The notes under the pieces were generated by a model. The model was not told where the DNA came from. It saw only the letters and a program-made list of their open reading frames with translations, and searched no databases. From the NCBI GenBank assembly GCA_020430865.1, contig JAGQIY010000362.1, positions 1 through 20,417 of the forward strand: 20,417 bases of DNA. Direction: 5' to 3'. A program made the position numbers and the translations under genes. Within the stretch, counting starts at the first letter, position 1. The number at the start of each line of letters is the position of its first letter. The stretch is from Myxococcales bacterium. Its GTDB lineage: Bacteria > Myxococcota > Polyangia > Polyangiales > Polyangiaceae. This document shows, piece after piece, positions 1-6,846 of the stretch.

Positions 1-496
<496 letters not shown>

Positions 497-513
497 TCAG
501 TTCCTCCGGTGAT

Positions 514-804
514 TCACTTCTCGATGACGCCGAGGATGTCGTCCTCGCGCAGGATCAGGTGCTCTTCGCCGTCCAGCTTCACCTCGGTGCCGGCGTACTT
601 GCCGAAGAGGACGACGTCGCCCTTCTTCACGTCGAGCGCACGCACGGTGCCGTCCTCGAGGACCTTGCCGTTTCCGACGGCGATCACCTTGCCCTCGATC
701 GGCTTCTCTTTGGCGCTATCGGGGATGATGATGCCGCCCTTGGTCTTTTCCTCTTCCTGCACGCGCTTGACGATCACGCGGTCTTGCAGCGGTCGGATGT
801 TCAT
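514..804 (-). CDS. groES: Co-chaperonin GroES (10 kDa)
   Basis: Heptameric lid of the GroEL chamber. The 96-residue length is normal for the family. Recognisable segments are the N-terminal [12 protein letters not shown], the mobile-loop region [18 protein letters not shown], and the C-terminal [19 protein letters not shown] start with an AGAGGAGAG ribosome site just upstream. First gene of the groESL operon, with about 150 bp of leader containing the CIRCE operator. The family assignment is secure. Confidence 0.98.
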   Translation of the reverse strand: MNIRPLQDRVIVKRVQEEEKTKGGIIIPDSAKEKPIEGKVIAVGNGKVLEDGTVRALDVKKGDVVLFGKYAGTEVKLDGEEHLILREDDILGVIEK

Positions 805-953
805 GTCGTTGCTCTCCTCTGACGTCCAAGGCCCACTCGAGGGCCGTTGATGTTCAAGGGTAGAAACCGGCTAGGCCCCTCTGGACGAGCTCACTGAACA
901 AGCCCGCAGGGAACCGGTAACACCCCGAATTAGTTTGAGAATCGTCGCCGTTG

Positions 954-980
954 TTAGCAGTCGATTCGGACGAGTGCTAA
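954..980 (-). promoter_or_regulatory. CIRCE operator (HrcA binding site)
   Basis: Inverted repeat with arms TTAGCAGTC and GAGTGCTAA separated by exactly 9 bases. The CIRCE consensus is TTAGCACTC-N9-GAGTGCTAA, so there is a single mismatch (G for C in the left arm). It sits at the predicted start of the groESL transcript. In known systems HrcA binds this element and represses groESL until heat shock. No hrcA gene is visible in the window. Confidence 0.92.
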
Positions 981-991
981 GCGGCGGGCGG

Positions 992-1019
992 AAACTAGCC
1001 ACCCACCATGGGGAGTCAA
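992..1019 (-). promoter_or_regulatory. Sigma-70-like promoter of groESL
   Basis: Reading the minus strand, TTGACT (1019-1014) is separated by 16 bases from TAGTTT (997-992). TTGACT matches the -35 consensus at five of six positions, and TAGTTT is an acceptable -10. The predicted transcription start falls near 985, immediately before the CIRCE inverted repeat. This is the classic arrangement for HrcA-repressed groESL operons. Confidence 0.7.
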
Positions 1020-1102
1020 CCCCGACCCGCTCTTTTTAGTCCCAGCCCGTCGCGAGTCGCTGCTGTTTCGGGAGCGTCACCGCTGGTTTCGGCCGGGCCG
1101 AA

Positions 1103-1129
1103 TTAGCAGCCAGCCTCGGACACTGCTAA
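1103..1129. promoter_or_regulatory. Second, degenerate CIRCE-like inverted repeat
   Basis: Arms TTAGCAG and CTGCTAA form a perfect 7-bp inverted repeat with 13 bases between them, giving the same 27-bp geometry as CIRCE. The outer TTAGCA/TGCTAA hexamers match the CIRCE consensus, while the inner positions (CC and CA instead of TC and GA) do not. It lies about 120 bp behind the groESL promoter and about 220 bp before the plus-strand gene at 1353. It could serve either direction or be a decayed operator. Confidence 0.5.
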
Positions 1130-1352
1130 AAATCTCGGTGTTTTCGGCTCGTTAGTTATGCCGAGTCGAGGCTCTGCCGTACACACTGACAAGCAGTGCA
1201 CGAGCGGTGCCGGACCCCAGCCCAGTCGACCTCGCCAGCGCGAGGGACGGGCAGGTCTCACTTCGCTGCACAGCTCCGGCGGCAAAAGCGCCGTGGGGTC
1301 GGGCTGCGCCTGGCCCTCGACCGAACCTCGAGAGTGCAAAGGAACATGCGGG

Positions 1353-1964
1353 ATGTCTGAACACACATGCAGTCCCGCCATCGAGCTGGGTACAGACGTT
1401 GGCGGGTTCTTCCGAGAAGCGGTGGACGAGACCCTGGAGCGCGGCGGCTACGACGCATCCGAGGCGACGGTCACCTACGTTGGGGCACTGCTCGCGGACT
1501 TCGCGAAGCCAGGACAGCTCAACCAGGAGACCCTGGCGCGCCCGGTGACCCTGCTGCTCGATGAGGCACGTCAGGCCACCGGCTTCGAGCGCTTCGAGCG
1601 GCTGCGCACCCTGGGCGATGGCGTGCTGTACATCTCCAGCTTCTTCCGCGAGCACCTGGAGCGACGCGGCGTGGAGGTCCACTACATCTATCGCGTCGGC
1701 GCGAGCGCGTACGAGTCCGCGTCGGTGATGATGGGACGAGACCAGTCGGGGATGGATGTCTTCGGGGAACTCTCGCACAAGTTCGAGATGTTCACCGCGC
1801 TATTGAGTGACGTTGCGGAGAAGCTGCGAGCCAGTCAGGTCGCGACGCCGAGCGACGTCTTGAAGCTCTACGAGCGCTGGACGAAGACGGGTTCCGCACG
1901 GTTGGCCGAACAGCTCGCGAAGCAGGGTCTCACACCCGTGGTGGGCAATGGCACGATCCACTGA
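1353..1964 (+). CDS. Uncharacterised soluble protein divergent from groESL
   Basis: 203-residue protein of no family I recognise. It has no signal peptide or membrane segment and looks mostly helical with many charged residues. Notable stretches are TVTYVGALLADFAKP, GDGVLYISSFFREHLERRG and VHYIYRVGASAYESASVM, ending in a helical C-terminus. Base composition and codon use look coding. The ATG is preceded by AAAGGA 9 bases upstream. The next gene starts 30 bp downstream on the same strand, so the two probably form an operon. Its divergence from groESL and the CIRCE-like site upstream hint at co-regulation, but that is inference. Confidence 0.8.
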   Translation: MSEHTCSPAIELGTDVGGFFREAVDETLERGGYDASEATVTYVGALLADFAKPGQLNQETLARPVTLLLDEARQATGFERFERLRTLGDGVLYISSFFREHLERRGVEVHYIYRVGASAYESASVMMGRDQSGMDVFGELSHKFEMFTALLSDVAEKLRASQVATPSDVLKLYERWTKTGSARLAEQLAKQGLTPVVGNGTIH

Positions 1965-1994
1965 GCCGAGTGGGACCACCGAAGCGGAGCGCGC

Positions 1995-2558
1995 TTGAGT
2001 CAGTCGGCGCTGGAGCGCACCGTGAGCCGCGTCGCGCGGGCGCTGCGAGCCTACTACCGCATCGAGGACCAGCTCGATATCCAGGAGTTCGTGGAAGAGG
2101 GCGAGCCCGGAAGCCGGGAGACGCTGCTCCTGCGCCAGCACGAAGAAGCCCTGGAGCTGCGCCTGCTCTTGCCCCCGGTCGAGCACGAGGCAGCGCCGGA
2201 CATCGATCACTTCCTGCAGGTCGTCGAGGGCGTCAGCCACTTCCTGCTGGTCGTCGAGCGCGCTCGAGTCGACCTGCCCACCACGCACCTGGAGCTCGAA
2301 CTCCAGGCGGAGGTCGACAAGTTCGTGGTGCTCTCCCAGGACGGCGCTCACGCGCGACACCTGCATCGACGCCTGTACGAAGGCGTGCGCTTCATCCACA
2401 CCGAGAGCAGCGAAGCCGGAGCGCGCTATCGCCTCGCGAACGCCCTCGCCGCGCGTTTCGTCCACCGCCTGCTCGCGCATGCGCCTCTCGAGCGTGAGAG
2501 GCGGCTGAGACACTTCTATCGTGTCGGCCAAGCAGAGAAGATACGGCTCGCGAGCTGA
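1995..2558 (+). CDS. Uncharacterised helical protein, partner of the preceding gene
   Basis: 187 residues, not recognised. Strongly acidic/basic and helix-rich, with HDHxx-type runs such as APDIDHFLQVVEGVSHFLLVVERAR and a long C-terminal basic helix (ANALAARFVHRLLAHAPLERERRLRHFYRV). No signal peptide or transmembrane segment. The best start is TTG at 1995 with GGAG a few bases upstream; no in-frame ATG or GTG lies between it and the preceding stop at 1964. It sits 30 bp behind the preceding gene and is followed by a strong hairpin (2578-2598), so the two make a probable transcription unit. Confidence 0.72.
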   Translation: MSQSALERTVSRVARALRAYYRIEDQLDIQEFVEEGEPGSRETLLLRQHEEALELRLLLPPVEHEAAPDIDHFLQVVEGVSHFLLVVERARVDLPTTHLELELQAEVDKFVVLSQDGAHARHLHRRLYEGVRFIHTESSEAGARYRLANALAARFVHRLLAHAPLERERRLRHFYRVGQAEKIRLAS

Positions 2559-2577
2559 GACGCGAGGCGCTCCCAGA

Positions 2578-2598
2578 CCGCCTGCCTCGCGCAGGCGG
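2578..2598 (+). terminator. GC-rich hairpin after the two-gene unit
   Basis: Perfect 8-bp stem CCGCCTGC / GCAGGCGG with a five-base loop (CTCGC), beginning 20 bp after the stop of the preceding gene. There is no U-run after it, so it is either a weak intrinsic terminator or a 3'-end stabilising hairpin. Confidence 0.5.
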
Positions 2599-2636
2599 CT
2601 TGACCGTGCGACGACTCCCAGGTCAGCTTTCCTGGC

Positions 2637-3299
2637 ATGCTTGATCGTTCACTGGCGCTGGTGGCACTGACGCTACTGCTCCACGGCTGCGGCGAGTCGA
2701 CCTCGAGCTCCAGCGCCGACGGGGGTGGCTCGGACGCTGGCAGCGACGCCGCCTTCGAGGGAGGAGAGCCCTTCGAGGCCGGGGCCTGCAACGCGCTGGG
2801 CCAGCACTGGCCCAACTTCGGGCAAACCCACGTGGAGATCTGCTCCGACGTGAGCTACCAGACCAGCCCTCCGACGTCGGGCAATCACTACGGCAGCTGG
2901 CCCCAGTTCAAGACCTACTCCAATCCATTGCCCTACGGATTCATGGTACATGGGATGGAGCACGGCGCCGTGGTCTTCTCCTACAACTGTCCCGAGGGTT
3001 GTGCCGCTGAAGTGGCCCGCGCACAGAAGCTGATCGACGAGCAGTTGCCGGGTGACGTGTTCTGTGCCGAACAAGGCGTGGATCGCAGGAGAGTCATCCT
3101 CACCCCCGACACCGGGCTGAAGTCACGCTGGGCTGCCGCCGCCTGGACCTGGTCTCTCAACGCCGACTGCTTCGACGAGCAGACCTTCCTGGATTTCTAC
3201 GAGGCGCACTACGATCAAGCGCCCGAGCACATCTGCGGTGATGGCATCGATGTCAGCCCCGACGCGGGCATCCCCGAGGACTGCGGCCCGCCGCGCTGA
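2637..3299 (+). CDS. DUF3105-family lipoprotein
   Basis: 220-residue predicted lipoprotein. A short n-region and hydrophobic core end in the lipobox LHGC (Cys18), followed by a Ser/Gly/Asp/Ala linker (about 20-48). The body carries the DUF3105 signatures PPTSGNHYG (78-86) and VHGMEHGAVVFSY (104-116), with conserved His and Cys residues (SYNCPEGC and further cysteines to the end). The biochemical role of DUF3105 is not established. The clustered His/Cys/Glu residues would allow metal binding, but that is inference. It is convergent with the NUDIX gene, only 13 bp apart. The ATG start is chosen because it begins the signal peptide; no strong ribosome site is seen. Confidence 0.85.
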   Translation: MLDRSLALVALTLLLHGCGESTSSSSADGGGSDAGSDAAFEGGEPFEAGACNALGQHWPNFGQTHVEICSDVSYQTSPPTSGNHYGSWPQFKTYSNPLPYGFMVHGMEHGAVVFSYNCPEGCAAEVARAQKLIDEQLPGDVFCAEQGVDRRRVILTPDTGLKSRWAAAAWTWSLNADCFDEQTFLDFYEAHYDQAPEHICGDGIDVSPDAGIPEDCGPPR

Positions 3300-3312
3300 T
3301 CGCGGGTGAAGT

Positions 3313-3819
3313 TCAGCCTGCCAGGTGCTCAAGCGCGCGCTCGACGAAGGCCACCTGAGCCTGGTTGAGCTTCACCTTGGCGGTGTCCGGGGTGAACCAC
3401 TCGAAGCAGTCGATCTCCGGGAATGTTTGTTTCCTCGCGGATCTTGGCGGCCACTCGAGCTCGAAGGTGTTGCTCTGCAAGCTGGCCGCGTCGCAGTCCC
3501 CCTGAGCGCCGAACCCCAGCACGCGCTTTCCGCTCTTCAGCTTCACCTCTCCGAGGCTGATCAGCTCCAGCTCCAGGGTCAGGCCGGTCTCCTCGGCGAA
3601 CTCGCGACGCGCGGCGACTTCCGCGTCCTCACCAGCTTCCAGCAGGCCCTTGGGGATGCTCCAGGCGCCTTCGTCCTTGTTCTTGAAGAAGGGCCCGCCA
3701 GGGTGAGCCAGGAGGAACTCGTAAGCTGCCTCCTGGTTTCCTTGCGGATCTCCTCCCCCCAAAAGAAGGGACGGACGCCAGAGCAAGATGCCCGCGCTGA
3801 CCTGCTGAGTCTTCGCCAC
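3313..3819 (-). CDS. NUDIX hydrolase
   Basis: 168-residue cytoplasmic hydrolase of nucleoside-diphosphate-linked compounds; the exact substrate cannot be told. The complete Nudix box G-x5-E-x7-REUxEExGU is present at 58-80 (GLLEAGED..., then RREFAEETGL). The N-terminal strand is VSAGILLW, and WSIPKG precedes the box as in most members. The pattern, with FxWF near the C-terminus (CFEWF), resembles Nudix proteins annotated as diadenosine-polyphosphate or NTP pyrophosphohydrolases. GTG start with a weak GAGAG about 9 bases upstream. It begins 23 bp downstream of the MaoC gene on the same strand, so the two may be co-transcribed. Confidence 0.93.
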   Translation of the reverse strand: MAKTQQVSAGILLWRPSLLLGGGDPQGNQEAAYEFLLAHPGGPFFKNKDEGAWSIPKGLLEAGEDAEVAARREFAEETGLTLELELISLGEVKLKSGKRVLGFGAQGDCDAASLQSNTFELEWPPRSARKQTFPEIDCFEWFTPDTAKVKLNQAQVAFVERALEHLAG

Positions 3820-3842
3820 GAAGGAGCTCTCTCGAAAGCTGC

Positions 3843-4907
3843 TCAGCGCGCCTTGGGCAGCAACAACCAGTAGTCCAGATCGAGCACGACGCTCGAGTTG
3901 TAGACCTGCTTGCCGTCCTTCTCGATCTTCAACGGCAGGACGCTGGATGGCTCGTCCACGTTCTTCGAGGCAACCAGGCGCACGCGCAGGGCACCGACAT
4001 CGGGGCGCCCCAGATCGGCTTTGTCGAGCACCTCGCTGTAGGCGAAGACGGTGTCACCGGCGAACGTCGGACTCACGTGCGCTCCCGCGTTGAACGCCAG
4101 GATCCCGAGCGCGCGCTCCAGGCCGTTGAACGAGAGCGACCGCGCGACGCTGATCACGTGACCACCATACATCAGGCGCTTGCCAAAGCGGGTCTTCGCG
4201 GCGTTGTGTCCGTCGAAGTGCACCTTCGCCGTGTTCTGATAGAGCCGTGTTGCGATGGCGTGCTCGCTCTCCTCGATCGTCATGCCGTCGACGTGATCGA
4301 TCTTCTCGCCTCGCTCGTACTCGTCCCAGTAGCTGCCGCCGGCGGGCCACCCCTCGTACTTGTCGAGGCTCAGGCAAGCGGGCACGACCAGATCCTTGGC
4401 CTCGACCTGGGCAGGCATGCTCGGCTTGTCCGCGGCCCCGGTGGGGGTCCCGGGATCGCGCTTGTTGACCATCACCCAGCGGTAGTACTCGAGCACCGCC
4501 TCGCCACGCTGGTTGGTGCCCCTGGTCTGCACCCAGACGATTCCGTTCTTGCCGCTGGTGTTCTCCTTCTTGCCGATCACCTTCGACACCGAGCGCAGCG
4601 TATCCCCAGGGTACACCGGCTGCAGGAAGCGTAGCCCCGCGTAGCCCAGGTTGGCCACGGCGTTCAGCGACACGTCGTTCACCGTCTTTCCAAATACCAC
4701 ATGGAAAGTCAGCAGATCGTTCACCGTCTCGCGCTGGTAGCCCAGGCTGCGCGCGAACTCCGCGGAGCAATGCAGCGGGTAGCGGTCCCCGGTCAACCCG
4801 ATGTAGAGCGCCTGGTCTCCCTCGGTCACCGTGCGCGGCACCGCGTGCACCAGCTCGCTGCCGGTCTCGAAGTCTTCGAAGAAGTTTCCGGGGTTGGTCT
4901 TCGCCAC
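3843..4907 (-). CDS. mch: Double-MaoC dehydratase, mesaconyl-CoA hydratase-like
   Basis: 354 residues with two hot-dog (MaoC) halves. It resembles the mesaconyl-CoA hydratases (2-methylmalyl-CoA dehydratases) of the ethylmalonyl-CoA pathway: the N-terminal KTNPGNFFEDF, ATPRTVTEG-like segment (AVPRTVTEGDQALY), FHVVFGKTVNDVSLNA, VANLGYAGLRFLQPVYPGD, and KIDHVDGMTIEESEH with VHFD and MYGGHVISVARSLSFNGL in the second half match that family from memory. YIGLTGDRYPLH (35-46) carries the hydratase Asp41/His46 pair. GTG start with GGAG 8 bases upstream. No other ethylmalonyl-CoA pathway gene is visible, so the precise substrate is uncertain. Confidence 0.85.
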   Translation of the reverse strand: MAKTNPGNFFEDFETGSELVHAVPRTVTEGDQALYIGLTGDRYPLHCSAEFARSLGYQRETVNDLLTFHVVFGKTVNDVSLNAVANLGYAGLRFLQPVYPGDTLRSVSKVIGKKENTSGKNGIVWVQTRGTNQRGEAVLEYYRWVMVNKRDPGTPTGAADKPSMPAQVEAKDLVVPACLSLDKYEGWPAGGSYWDEYERGEKIDHVDGMTIEESEHAIATRLYQNTAKVHFDGHNAAKTRFGKRLMYGGHVISVARSLSFNGLERALGILAFNAGAHVSPTFAGDTVFAYSEVLDKADLGRPDVGALRVRLVASKNVDEPSSVLPLKIEKDGKQVYNSSVVLDLDYWLLLPKAR

Positions 4908-5045
4908 AGCTCGGCTCCGTTCTGCGTCGCGCCCCGAGCGAGAGGCGCGGCGCGTGCTTCAAGGGTTGGGGGTGAGGTCGGGCGCGGCGCCCAGCAAGGC
5001 GCAGCGCGGCGAGTGGTACCACAGCCGGGGCGGGGCGCTGGCCGA

Positions 5046-5570
5046 TTAGAGGTGGCTCGTCACCTTGGGCGGTTGATCGGCGCACTTCCCCGACTCGCAC
5101 TGCACGCGCACTTCGATGCTCGTGTCCGGGGTGCCGTCGAAATTCGCGTCGCCATCGGCCACGACCTTCCCCGTCGTCTCGGACTCACGGATCCAGCGAA
5201 AGCGATAGTGCTGCGGCCCGGTGATGGAGAAGCTCCGCCCGCTGCAGTTGAACGCTGGCTGCGCCCACTCTGCCTTCTTGCTGTAGTAGGGCCTCTTCCG
5301 TGGCACCTCGCTCGGCACCGGCTGGCTCGACATGGGCAGCGGCGCGCCGCACTCGCCGATGCGGTCCGCCATCATCACCGCGTGGGCCTGTGCTTGGTCG
5401 ACCATGCGCTGGTCCTTGATGTACAGGTAGCCGCCCAGCACCGCGAAGAAGAGCAAGAGGAACAACACCCCGCCTCCGATCCCCAGCGCGACCCAGAGCG
5501 CGGTGCGCCGCGTGGGCTTGGGCGAAGCGTTCGCGTCCTGGGCATCGGACTCAGTCTCGTTCGGTGCCAT
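5046..5570 (-). CDS. Single-TM pilin-like exported protein (paralogue 1)
   Basis: 174 residues: a polar N-terminus of about 22 residues, one transmembrane helix (about 24-50, rich in Leu/Phe/Gly), then an outside domain with Cys pairs. The domain contains EWAQPAFNC, a beta-rich YRFRW segment and GDANFDGTPD (139-148), an acidic D-x-N-x-D-G-T loop. It aligns throughout with the gene just upstream. The long polar lead and the absence of a clear G^F prepilin site argue against an ordinary type IV pilin, but the 'helix plus DxDGD loop' domain is like minor pilins of Myxococcota. The ATG is 2 bp after the stop of the upstream gene (TGAGGATG), and the GAGG ribosome site overlaps that stop, suggesting translational coupling. 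Confidence 0.8.
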   Translation of the reverse strand: MAPNETESDAQDANASPKPTRRTALWVALGIGGGVLFLLLFFAVLGGYLYIKDQRMVDQAQAHAVMMADRIGECGAPLPMSSQPVPSEVPRKRPYYSKKAEWAQPAFNCSGRSFSITGPQHYRFRWIRESETTGKVVADGDANFDGTPDTSIEVRVQCESGKCADQPPKVTSHL

Positions 5571-5572
5571 CC

Positions 5573-6115
5573 TCAGAGCGCTCCGGTGGGCTGCGCGGCG
5601 CTGCAGGTTCCGGCGCTGCACTGGACAGCGACTTCAATCCGCTGCTCCGGCGTGCCGTCGCCGTCGAGATCAGCGAGCGCAACCACGCTCCCCTGGGTGT
5701 CCGAGGCTCGCACCCACTGGTAGGAGAAGTACTGCGGCGTCGAGACGGCGAAGTGCGCGCACTTGAACGCGGGCTGTTCCCAGTCGGAGAGGCGGCTCAT
5801 GTACTTCTTTCCGGCCGGCGGCGTCGCGGGCACCGGACTCGACGTCGGCGGCAGAGGTTCGCCGCAGCCGGCGACTCCTCGCCCGAGGACGCGGGTCATC
5901 GCCAGGGCCTCCGCCTGCTTCGAGCGCACCATGTAGCGCCGCACGCCGTAGATCGCCAAGCTCGCGAAGACACCGACTATCAGCACCACGCCTACGAGCA
6001 CGCCCGCGACGATGATCCACGCCGTGCTGGATGTCTTCTTGCCTGGGGGCGCCGCGCTGCCGTGTGGCGGAGAGCCCTGAGGGGGAGGTCCAGACTGCTC
6101 GTCGACGTAGTTCAC
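5573..6115 (-). CDS. Single-TM pilin-like exported protein (paralogue 2)
   Basis: 180 residues: a Pro/Gly-rich cytoplasmic lead, one transmembrane helix (about 32-56), and an outer domain with DWEQPAFKC, SYQWVRASD and the calcium-loop-like DLDGDGTPE (149-157), ending in a Cys pair. It shares domain order and many residues with the downstream gene, so the pair arose by tandem duplication. I chose the GTG at 6115 because AGAGGA lies 7 bases before it; longer in-frame starts would run into the divergent HD-domain gene that begins at 6225. Function unknown. The DxDxDG loop suggests calcium binding, as inference only. Confidence 0.78.
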   Translation of the reverse strand: MNYVDEQSGPPPQGSPPHGSAAPPGKKTSSTAWIIVAGVLVGVVLIVGVFASLAIYGVRRYMVRSKQAEALAMTRVLGRGVAGCGEPLPPTSSPVPATPPAGKKYMSRLSDWEQPAFKCAHFAVSTPQYFSYQWVRASDTQGSVVALADLDGDGTPEQRIEVAVQCSAGTCSAAQPTGAL

Positions 6116-6224
6116 GCTGGCATCCTCTGCCTGGCTCTCGGGACTTTCAACCGCCAATCCGTGACTGCGGCGGTAAGCAGCATTCCGCTGGCGGTCGGCT
6201 GATGAGCCGCTAGGGTCCGCGAAC

Positions 6225-6788
6225 ATGACGCCAGACCTGCTCATCGACACCTGCATCAAGCTCGATCCTCTCTCCGAGCTGCCGCGCACGGGCTGGCTCT
6301 TGCGAGGCATTCGTCCCTGCGAATCCCTCGCGGATCACAGCTTCGGGGTGGCTGTCGTTTCCGCGTTGCTCGTCGATGGGCTGCGGGCGACCGGCGAGGC
6401 CGTCGATGGTGAGCGGGTGCTGCGCCTGGCGCTGAGTCACGACGCGCCCGAGGCGCGCACCGGCGATATCCCGATGCCTTCGAAGACCCCGGAGCTGGAC
6501 GTGGAGCTCTCGAAGCTGGAAGCCTCGCTGTTTCGGAGCTTGCTCCCCACGAGCTGGCACCAGCTACACACCGAGCTGGAGCGTGCCGAGACCCTGGAAG
6601 CACGCATCGTGCGCGCCGCCGACAAGCTGCAAATGATGATCAAGGTGCTCGTCTACGAATCCCAGCATCGCGGACGCCTGGAGGAGTTCTGGCAGAACCC
6701 GAAGAACTTCCGCGACTACGACATCCAGCTCGCGCGTGCCTGCTTCGATCGCGTGTGCGAGCGATCCGGCAACCCGAAGCCACGCTGA
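6225..6788 (+). CDS. HD-domain phosphohydrolase, YfbR/HDDC2-type 5'-deoxynucleotidase
   Basis: 187-residue cytoplasmic metal-dependent phosphohydrolase. HD-family metal ligands are all present: His38 in ESLADHS, His72-Asp73 in SHDAPE, and Asp133 in RAADKLQ. The segment SHDAPEARTGDIP has the same residue spacing as the HDxxE...TGDLP motif of E. coli YfbR, and RTGWLLRGI resembles the start of the HDDC2 group. The likely reaction is removal of phosphate from (deoxy)nucleoside monophosphates in nucleotide salvage. Single gene, divergent from the pilin-like pair and convergent with the GH13 gene. ATG start, weak ribosome site. Confidence 0.88.
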   Translation: MTPDLLIDTCIKLDPLSELPRTGWLLRGIRPCESLADHSFGVAVVSALLVDGLRATGEAVDGERVLRLALSHDAPEARTGDIPMPSKTPELDVELSKLEASLFRSLLPTSWHQLHTELERAETLEARIVRAADKLQMMIKVLVYESQHRGRLEEFWQNPKNFRDYDIQLARACFDRVCERSGNPKPR

Positions 6789-6846
6789 ATCGGCCCCAAG
6801 TCGTTTCCATGCGGTTATACAAGCCAAGGACGAAGTCTCCCCCCGT

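Larger units (their letters stand above)
805..1352. other. Divergent regulatory intergenic region (groESL / uncharacterised pair)
   Basis: 548-bp stretch without a convincing gene. It holds the groESL promoter and CIRCE operator (listed separately), a second CIRCE-shaped inverted repeat, and the upstream region of the plus-strand gene at 1353. Open frames crossing it on both strands (for example the one open from 1158) have no recognisable product. A plus-strand reading from 1158 would extend the 1353 gene by 65 residues of low-quality sequence, which I reject in favour of the ATG at 1353. Confidence 0.7.

Noticed and set aside
1800..2531. 243-codon minus-strand frame opposite the uncharacterised pair
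   Set aside because: It is antisense to a frame with better starts, spacing and a downstream hairpin. The antisense translation is rich in repeated Glu/Leu/Val mirror patterns.
4701..5723. Long plus-strand open frame of 340 codons opposite the MaoC and pilin-like genes
   Set aside because: High GC content gives long antisense frames. The translation is Arg/Ala/Gly-rich without motifs, whereas the opposite strand has recognisable proteins with proper starts.
6116..6310. Longer start for pilin-like paralogue 2
   Set aside because: It would overlap the divergent HD-domain gene and lacks a ribosome site. The GTG at 6115 has AGAGGA at the right distance.
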